From contig CAMLFI010000034.1 in assembly GCA_946479225.1 (NCBI GenBank), positions 1 through 12,461 on the forward strand: a stretch of DNA of 12,461 nt, in the 5' to 3' direction. This document shows positions 7,961-12,461 of this stretch, piece after piece (within the stretch, counting starts at the first letter, position 1; every line of letters begins with the position of its first letter). This stretch comes from an uncultured Mucilaginibacter sp. (GTDB taxonomy: Bacteria; Bacteroidota; Bacteroidia; Sphingobacteriales; Sphingobacteriaceae). The position numbers and the translations under genes are program-made. The notes below the pieces were generated by a model. It was not told the DNA's origin, did no database searches, and worked only from the letters and a program-made list of their open reading frames with translations.

Positions 7961-9253
7961 ATGGTATCTAAACTAAATACCGCCGAAGTATTGCACTTTC
8001 TTTTAATTTTAAGCTTAATGCTTGTTGCGGCACGTGTGTTCGGCGAAATTTGCAGAAAGCTTAAACAACCATCAATTGCAGGCGAAATATTGGCTGGTAT
8101 ATTGCTGGGGCCATCTGTTTTAGGAAGTGTTTTTCCAGGCATTTTTAATGATCTATTTGTGTCTGAGCCAAGAGCATATGGTGCATTTGATGGCATTGCC
8201 AACGTTGGTATCATATTATTAATGTTTATTGCTGGGTTTGAGGTTGATTTAAAGCAAATACGCGCTAATGGTAAACAAGCGGCAAGTATAAGTTTAATGG
8301 GCATTATATTCCCTTTTGCTGTTGGGTTTGCAGCCGTTTGGTTGTTTTATGATAGGGTTTTTGTCACAGAAAATGGCAATCAGCTTTTAACAGCTTTATT
8401 CTTTGGTACGGCACTATCAATTACCGCCCTATCTGTTATCACCAAAATACTTATTGACCTTAATTTGCTCAAGACCAAAATAGGAAACCTGGTGGTAACC
8501 TCGGCCATGATAGACGATTTTTTGGGCTGGATATTATTTTCATTCATTATCGGAATGATGAATACCGGCAAGGAAGAGGGGTCATTCAGTTCAGCGCTAA
8601 TGGTGCTGGCCTATATATTATTTATGTTAACTGCGGGGCGGTGGTTAATAAATAAACTATTGTCTGTGGCGCAAAAACATCTCAAAATTGGAAGGGTAAT
8701 TACATTAGCCATTTGCTTATGCTTGCTGAGTGGTATAGTTACTGAATACCTGGGCATAAGAGCCGTTTTTGGTGCCTTTTTAATGGGAATAGCTATTGGC
8801 GACTCCGTTTTCTTTACCGAACGCCATAAATTGATATTACATCAATTCACTGTTAATATTATTGCGCCCTTGTTTTTTGCTTCAATAGGATTAAGGTTAA
8901 ACTTTGTTACCGATTTTAACCTGGAAATTGTGTTGATAATACTAGCGGTTGCCTTCATTGCTAAGTTGGTTGGAGCTGGTTTAGGATGCAAAATGAGCGG
9001 TATGAATAATAATGAATCGCTTGCAATAGCATTTGGGATGAATGCACGGGGGGCACAGGAGATCGTTTTAGGGATGTTGGGCGTACAGGCAAAGTTAATA
9101 AGTGAACAGGTTTTTGTTGGCTTGGTGGTTATGACTGTTTTATCTGTGGTGATTTCCGGCCCGGCCATGCGCTATTTTTTTGTAAAAGAGCAGAAAAGGC
9201 TGGGAAATGATGATGCTTTAGCTCATCCCGAAAAAAAAATAGGCGCCTTTTAG
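7961..9253 (+). CDS. CPA2-family cation:proton antiporter
   Basis: Inner-membrane antiporter of the Na+/H+ exchanger (PF00999) family, 430 aa. It would exchange Na+ or K+ for protons in pH, salt or volume homeostasis. Hydrophobic segments run throughout, about 12 in all. Family marks include QPSIAGEILAGILLGPSVLG (36-55), IANVGIILLMFIAGFEVDL (79-97), the ion-binding pair Asp185-Asp186 in SAMIDDFLGW, and GAFLMGIAIG (271-280). The C-terminus is short (about 30 residues after the last helix), with no RCK/TrkA-N domain as in full-length KefB/KefC; DD in place of the KefC QD suggests electrogenic Na+/H+-type exchange, but ion specificity cannot be assigned. It is the only plus-strand gene, divergent from rrf2 and convergent with cysN. 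The cysN terminator lies within its last codons. Any link to sulfate or polysaccharide work is only by position. Confidence 0.9.
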   Translation: MVSKLNTAEVLHFLLILSLMLVAARVFGEICRKLKQPSIAGEILAGILLGPSVLGSVFPGIFNDLFVSEPRAYGAFDGIANVGIILLMFIAGFEVDLKQIRANGKQAASISLMGIIFPFAVGFAAVWLFYDRVFVTENGNQLLTALFFGTALSITALSVITKILIDLNLLKTKIGNLVVTSAMIDDFLGWILFSFIIGMMNTGKEEGSFSSALMVLAYILFMLTAGRWLINKLLSVAQKHLKIGRVITLAICLCLLSGIVTEYLGIRAVFGAFLMGIAIGDSVFFTERHKLILHQFTVNIIAPLFFASIGLRLNFVTDFNLEIVLIILAVAFIAKLVGAGLGCKMSGMNNNESLAIAFGMNARGAQEIVLGMLGVQAKLISEQVFVGLVVMTVLSVVISGPAMRYFFVKEQKRLGNDDALAHPEKKIGAF

Positions 9254-9260
9254 GGCACCT
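9231..9260 (-). terminator. Intrinsic terminator of the cysCDN transcript
   Basis: On the minus strand AGGTGCC, a 6-nt loop CTAAAA and GGCGCCT form a 7-bp stem with one U-G pair, followed at once by A and a run of nine T. It begins about 42 nt after the cysN stop. It overlaps the final codons and stop of the convergent antiporter gene. On the plus strand the wobble becomes a C-A mismatch and no T-run follows, so it should act mainly on cysN transcripts. Confidence 0.82.
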
Positions 9261-9301
9261 GCTTTAAATGTTAACCGAATAATTAAACTACTCTCTACTT
9301 A

Positions 9302-10549
9302 TTACACTGTATATATTGTACCGGCTGCAACCGTTTCATTAGTTGCTTCATCAATTAAAATCAATGAGCCTGTAATACGGTTTTTGCTATATTCATCAAC
9401 TAAAAGCGGCTGGGTTGTTCGTATCCGCACACGTGCCATATCGTTCATTTTAATAGTAACGTCGCCTTCCACTTTTTCCATTGTATTTATATCAAGCTTG
9501 TACGTTATCTCCTTTATCATCGCCATCACTTCGCGCGAGGTGTGCTTTAGATAGTACTTTGCTCCCGGCCTTGGGCCTGTAGAACGCATCCAGCAAAGCA
9601 TAACGTCCAGATCTTGACTAACTTCGGGCAAGTTTGTTGATTTTACTATCATATCGCCGCGGCTAACGTCTATATCGTCTTCTAATGTTACTGATACAGA
9701 CATTGGCACAAACGCTTCCTCTATAGGACCGCTAAATGTATCAATGGATTTAATTTTTGACGTCAATCCTGATGGCAATATAGTAATATCATCTCCGGTT
9801 CTGAGTATCCCACCCGCCATTCGGCCTGCATATCCTCTGTAGTCATGGTATTCTGTAGCATGAGGCCTTATAACGGTTTGCACTGGAAAGCGAACATCTT
9901 CATGATTATAGTCGCTGCTGATATGTATAGTTTCAAGTGTGTTCAGTAAGCTTGAACCTTCGTACCATGGCATATTTTCAGACCGGTTCACCACGTTATC
10001 CCCGTTTAGCGCGCTCATGGGGATATACCTTATATCATTAATATCCAATTTGCTTGCAAATTCATGGTACTGTTCAACTACCCGGTTAAATACATCTTCG
10101 GAATAATCTACCAGATCCATTTTGTTAATACAAACAACAACATGCGGTATTTGCAATAACGATGCAATGTATGAATGTCTACACGTTTGCTCAATTACGC
10201 CATGGCGCGCGTCAACAAGTATTAATGCCAGATTAGCAGTTGAAGCACCCGTTACCATGTTGCGTGTGTATTGAATATGCCCAGGCGTATCCGCTATAAT
10301 AAACTTACGTTTAGGAGTAGCGAAGTAACGATAGGCTACATCAATAGTAATACCTTGCTCCCGCTCAGAGCGTAAACCATCGGTAAGCAAACTCAAATCA
10401 ACATGTTGCAAACCTTTACGCTCGCTTGATTTTCTTACGGCCTCAAACTGGTCTTCAAAAATCGATTTTGAATCGTACAGTAAACGGCCAATTAATGTAC
10501 TTTTTCCGTCGTCAACACTTCCCGCGGTAGTAAAGCGTAATAGTTCCAT
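9302..10549 (-). CDS. cysN: Sulfate adenylyltransferase subunit 1 (GTPase)
   Basis: Regulatory GTPase subunit of ATP sulfurylase. With CysD it couples GTP hydrolysis to formation of APS from ATP and sulfate in the cytosol. The product is 415 aa with an EF-Tu-like layout: G1 GSVDDGKST (residues 10-18), G2 Thr in REQGITID (63-70), G3 DTPGH (87-91), G4 NKMD (142-145), and a SAL element in IPMSALNGDN. Beta-barrel domains 2 and 3 fill about 215-415. The protein ends after domain 3 with no CysC fusion, which matches the separate cysC gene upstream. MELLRFTTAGSVDDGKST is a typical family start. The gene follows cysD by 66 bp with no terminator between them, so one transcript is likely, ending at the hairpin 3' of it. 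Confidence 0.96.
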   Translation of the reverse strand: MELLRFTTAGSVDDGKSTLIGRLLYDSKSIFEDQFEAVRKSSERKGLQHVDLSLLTDGLRSEREQGITIDVAYRYFATPKRKFIIADTPGHIQYTRNMVTGASTANLALILVDARHGVIEQTCRHSYIASLLQIPHVVVCINKMDLVDYSEDVFNRVVEQYHEFASKLDINDIRYIPMSALNGDNVVNRSENMPWYEGSSLLNTLETIHISSDYNHEDVRFPVQTVIRPHATEYHDYRGYAGRMAGGILRTGDDITILPSGLTSKIKSIDTFSGPIEEAFVPMSVSVTLEDDIDVSRGDMIVKSTNLPEVSQDLDVMLCWMRSTGPRPGAKYYLKHTSREVMAMIKEITYKLDINTMEKVEGDVTIKMNDMARVRIRTTQPLLVDEYSKNRITGSLILIDEATNETVAAGTIYTV

Positions 10550-10615
10550 ATATTATATATTGTACACGGTAAGCATTTACTTATCCGCGTATTGCATTAA
10601 TTTTTATGATAATTT

Positions 10616-11521
10616 TTAAAAATATCCTTGGCGCTTCCTGTCTTCCATTGAGGTATCAGAACGCTTATCATCGCTTCGGTTTCCGCGTTCTGTACTTCGC
10701 GTGCCCGCAACTTCCATTACAATTTTCTCTAACGTATCGGCTTCTGACTCTATACCGCCGGTAATGGTGATATCGCCAAGAGTCCGAAAACGCATCAGTT
10801 TATTTTCCACCTTCTCGTCTTCGCGCAACGTTGTAAATTCCGATACAGGCAACCATGCGTCGTCTCTATAAATAACGTCGCGCCTGTGTGCAAAATAAAG
10901 AGACGGGATGGCTATATTTTCATGGAGGATGTAATTCCATACATCCATCTCTGTCCAGTTACTTATCGGGAATACCCTAAAATGCTCACCCATGCGTTTG
11001 TGTCCATTAAATATGTTCCACAATTCAGGCCGTTGGTTCTTTGGATCCCACTGACCAAAATCGTCACGGTGAGAGAAAAACCGTTCTTTTGCACGAGCTT
11101 TCTCTTCATCACGGCGGGCGCCTCCAATTGCGGCATCGATTTTATTTCGTTCAATAGCATCAAGCAGCGTAACAATCTGAAGTTCGTTTCTGCTGGCATT
11201 TAACCCAGTTTCCTCAACAGCCCTGCCATTATTAATAGCTTCCTGAACGGAGCCAACAATTAATTGTACACCGATATCTTCAACTAGCTTATCTCTGAAA
11301 ACCATTGTTTCGGGGAAATTATGACCGGTGTCAATGTGTATTAATGGCATAGGCACCCGTGCCGGCCAAAAGGCCTTTCGGGCCAAATGAGTAACAACTA
11401 TTGAATCTTTACCTCCCGAGAATAAAATGGCTGGCCTATCAAACTGCGCCACAACCTCTCTGATTACATAAATAGCTTCCGCCTCTAACTCCTGAAGATG
11501 GTTAAGATAATATTTCTGCAT
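10616..11521 (-). CDS. cysD: Sulfate adenylyltransferase subunit 2
   Basis: Catalytic subunit of the CysDN-type ATP sulfurylase, which transfers AMP from ATP to sulfate. The product is 301 aa, normal length. It is a PP-loop (PAPS reductase-like, PF01507) protein: the pyrophosphate loop SGGKDS is at residues 35-40, HIDTGHNFPETMVFRD at 62-77, the signature GGARRDEEKARAKERFFSHRD at 133-153, and the C-terminal RKRQGYF closes the fold. SGGKDS together with the GGARRDEEKARAKER block separates CysD from CysH reductases, which end differently. The start codon is only 2 nt past the cysC stop, so translation of the two is probably coupled. CysC, CysD and CysN together make PAPS; no sulfate importer, PAPS reductase or sulfotransferase is in view. 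Confidence 0.96.
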   Translation of the reverse strand: MQKYYLNHLQELEAEAIYVIREVVAQFDRPAILFSGGKDSIVVTHLARKAFWPARVPMPLIHIDTGHNFPETMVFRDKLVEDIGVQLIVGSVQEAINNGRAVEETGLNASRNELQIVTLLDAIERNKIDAAIGGARRDEEKARAKERFFSHRDDFGQWDPKNQRPELWNIFNGHKRMGEHFRVFPISNWTEMDVWNYILHENIAIPSLYFAHRRDVIYRDDAWLPVSEFTTLREDEKVENKLMRFRTLGDITITGGIESEADTLEKIVMEVAGTRSTERGNRSDDKRSDTSMEDRKRQGYF

Positions 11522-11523
11522 TT

Positions 11524-12144
11524 TTAGCTTAATGATAATTTTGGTAAAATAGCCTCCAAAATGGCATGAACCAACTGATTTAACGGTTGATCATGAGTGT
11601 TAATTTCTAAGTCGGGGCTTTTAGGAATTTCAAATGGAGAGTTCACTCCGGTAAAATTGGTTATTTCACCATTACGCGCTTTCTGATACAGGCCTTTAAC
11701 ATCCCGTTGCTCACATATCTCTAATGGTGTATTCACAAATATTTCAAAAAAATTACTTTCTAACAGGTTTCTTATCAATTGCCTGTCTTTTATAAACGGC
11801 GACACAAAGGCAGCTGTCACAACAAGTCCTGCGTCACACATTAGCTTGGCCACTTCGCCTATTCGCCTTAAATTTTCTATTCTATCAGACTCGGAGAAAC
11901 CCAGATCGCTACTTAAACCTTTCCTGATATTGTCACCGTCCAAACTGAACGTCCTTATTCCCTTAGTATAAAGTTCGCGTTCAAGTGCATTTGCCAGTGT
12001 ACTTTTGCCAGACCCGGATAAGCCGGTAAACCACACACACAACGCCCTGTGTCCATTCATCCTCTCCCGATCATTTTTGCTTATATGATACGCCTGATTT
12101 ACAAGATGAATCTTTTCTTTCATGCAAACGTTGATAAAATACAC
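11524..12144 (-). CDS. cysC: Adenylyl-sulfate (APS) kinase
   Basis: Phosphorylates APS at the 3' position to give PAPS, the sulfate donor for reduction or sulfotransferases. The product is 206 aa as called. P-loop GLSGSGKST is at residues 41-49, the Asp-containing DGDN motif at 69-72, the APS-binding stretch LGFSESDRIENLRRIGEV at 81-98, the FVSPF strand at 113-117 (family: FISPF), and the lid DVKGLYQKARNGEI-NFTG at 148-165. The ATG at 12144 has AAAAAGG 8 nt upstream and an in-frame stop farther up. A second ATG at 12123 (MKEKIHLV) gives 199 aa and a more typical family N-terminus, but no Shine-Dalgarno. It heads the cysC-cysD-cysN set. A promoter candidate and a perfect inverted repeat lie upstream. 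Confidence 0.95.
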   Translation of the reverse strand: MYFINVCMKEKIHLVNQAYHISKNDRERMNGHRALCVWFTGLSGSGKSTLANALERELYTKGIRTFSLDGDNIRKGLSSDLGFSESDRIENLRRIGEVAKLMCDAGLVVTAAFVSPFIKDRQLIRNLLESNFFEIFVNTPLEICEQRDVKGLYQKARNGEITNFTGVNSPFEIPKSPDLEINTHDQPLNQLVHAILEAILPKLSLS

Positions 12145-12163
12145 ATCGGTTTTACCTTTTTAC

Positions 12164-12178
12164 TTGATTGCAAATCAA
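12164..12178. promoter_or_regulatory. Perfect inverted repeat in the cysC leader
   Basis: TTGATT-GCA-AATCAA has 6-bp arms and a 3-bp spacer. It lies 20 nt before the called cysC start, between the putative -7 box and the gene. Its size and place suit a repressor operator for the sulfate activation genes. The spacer is too short for a good RNA hairpin, so a dimeric protein site is the more natural reading. Which protein binds is not known from the sequence. Confidence 0.4.
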
Positions 12179-12216
12179 ATATTTTATCAGGGTTTTAAAA
12201 AAAATCAGATAGGCTG

Positions 12217-12224
12217 CAAATATA
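12217..12224 (-). promoter_or_regulatory. Candidate -7 box for cysC-cysD-cysN
   Basis: The minus strand reads TATATTTG, an exact TAnnTTTG match 73 nt before the called cysC ATG. No TTG lies 17-23 nt upstream, so the -33 element is unsupported. Its position just downstream of the previous gene's stop (12276) and upstream of the inverted repeat at 12164-12178 makes it a reasonable start for the cys transcript. Confidence 0.4.
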
Positions 12225-12275
12225 TTCTTTTTTTAAATAGTTTCGTAGGAACCTAAAAGTAGTATAAAATCAATG

Positions 12276-12461
12276 CTAAAACCGATATGTTAAGCCCAGC
12301 TCACCGTGGAAATTGTATACGCTGTTATTAGGTATATAGTAATTATCCGGCGCATAGTTTTTTAAAATCCATTGATAGTTGTATGATTTTATATTTTGCA
12401 GTTTAGCATTAAAAATCAAGTTCTTATAGTTCCACTCTCCTTGTAACGAAAAGGCTAAATC
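12276..12461 (-). CDS. C-terminal end of an outer-membrane beta-barrel protein, possibly Wzi-like (partial)
   Basis: A minus-strand reading frame enters at the right edge and runs 61 codons to a TAG at 12278-12276; its start lies outside the window. The peptide begins DLAFSLQGEWNYKNLIFNAK. It alternates polar and hydrophobic residues as beta-strands do, is rich in Tyr, Asn and Trp, and ends in LGLTYRF with a terminal Phe. That final strand is the usual signal for insertion by the BAM machinery, so an outer-membrane barrel is well supported. A capsule-assembly Wzi-type protein fits the polysaccharide genes nearby, but 61 residues do not prove it; a porin or other barrel would look similar. It ends about 130 bp before cysC on the same strand. 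Confidence 0.65.
   Translation of the reverse strand, partial: DLAFSLQGEWNYKNLIFNAKLQNIKSYNYQWILKNYAPDNYYIPNNSVYNFHGELGLTYRF

Noticed and set aside
7948..9168. Minus-strand ORFs opposite the antiporter gene
   Set aside because: They are antisense shadows of a membrane protein gene, with Pro/Ser/Thr-rich translations typical of that; none has family motifs.
10886..11203. 105-codon plus-strand ORF and 78-codon minus-strand ORF within cysD
   Set aside because: Both are out-of-frame readings of the intact cysD gene.
1..12461. CRISPR arrays, tRNA genes, insertion sequences, phage or toxin genes
   Set aside because: No spaced direct repeats, no cloverleaf with anticodon stem, and no transposase, integrase or toxin-like frame could be found by reading both strands.

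Overview
The window looks like a chromosomal segment of a Bacteroidota bacterium, most likely of the Sphingobacteriaceae type (Pedobacter or Mucilaginibacter relatives). That assignment is inferred from gene families and promoter style, not from a marker gene. The DNA is AT-rich. Shine-Dalgarno sequences are weak or absent before most genes. Several upstream regions carry an exact match to the Bacteroidota -7 box TAnnTTTG. The protein types also fit the phylum: a multi-SLBB polysaccharide exporter, an animal-type UDP-glucose dehydrogenase and stand-alone CysC, CysD and CysN.

Left part (1-7161, all minus strand): one end of an exopolysaccharide or capsule locus. In transcription order it holds an animal-type UDP-glucose 6-dehydrogenase (ugd, 7161-5764), a polytopic undecaprenyl-phosphate sugar phosphotransferase that would start the repeat unit (5552-4152), a TviB-type UDP-N-acetylhexosamine 6-dehydrogenase (3824-2487), and a large outer-membrane or periplasmic export protein with six SLBB repeats. 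The last gene is open through the left edge (2390-1, 796 codons read). The gaps (97, 211 and 327 bp) suggest several transcription units. No glycosyltransferase, flippase, polymerase or Wzc kinase is in view; these presumably lie beyond the left edge.

Middle part (7379-9253): a small Rrf2-family regulator with a four-cysteine cluster (minus strand) is divergent from a CPA2-family cation:proton antiporter, the only plus-strand gene in the window. An inverted repeat sits just upstream of the rrf2 start.

Right part (9302-12461, minus strand): a compact cysC-cysD-cysN set whose products activate sulfate to APS and then PAPS. It ends in a strong intrinsic terminator that lies inside the last codons of the convergent antiporter gene. 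Just upstream is the C-terminal end of an outer-membrane beta-barrel protein (12461-12276), possibly a Wzi-like capsule protein.

Together: the left genes supply UDP-uronic acids, lipid-linked chain initiation and export. The right genes make PAPS, the donor for sulfate assimilation and for sulfotransferases. A sulfated acidic exopolysaccharide is an attractive but unproven reading. No tRNA, rRNA, CRISPR array, insertion sequence or phage gene was seen.
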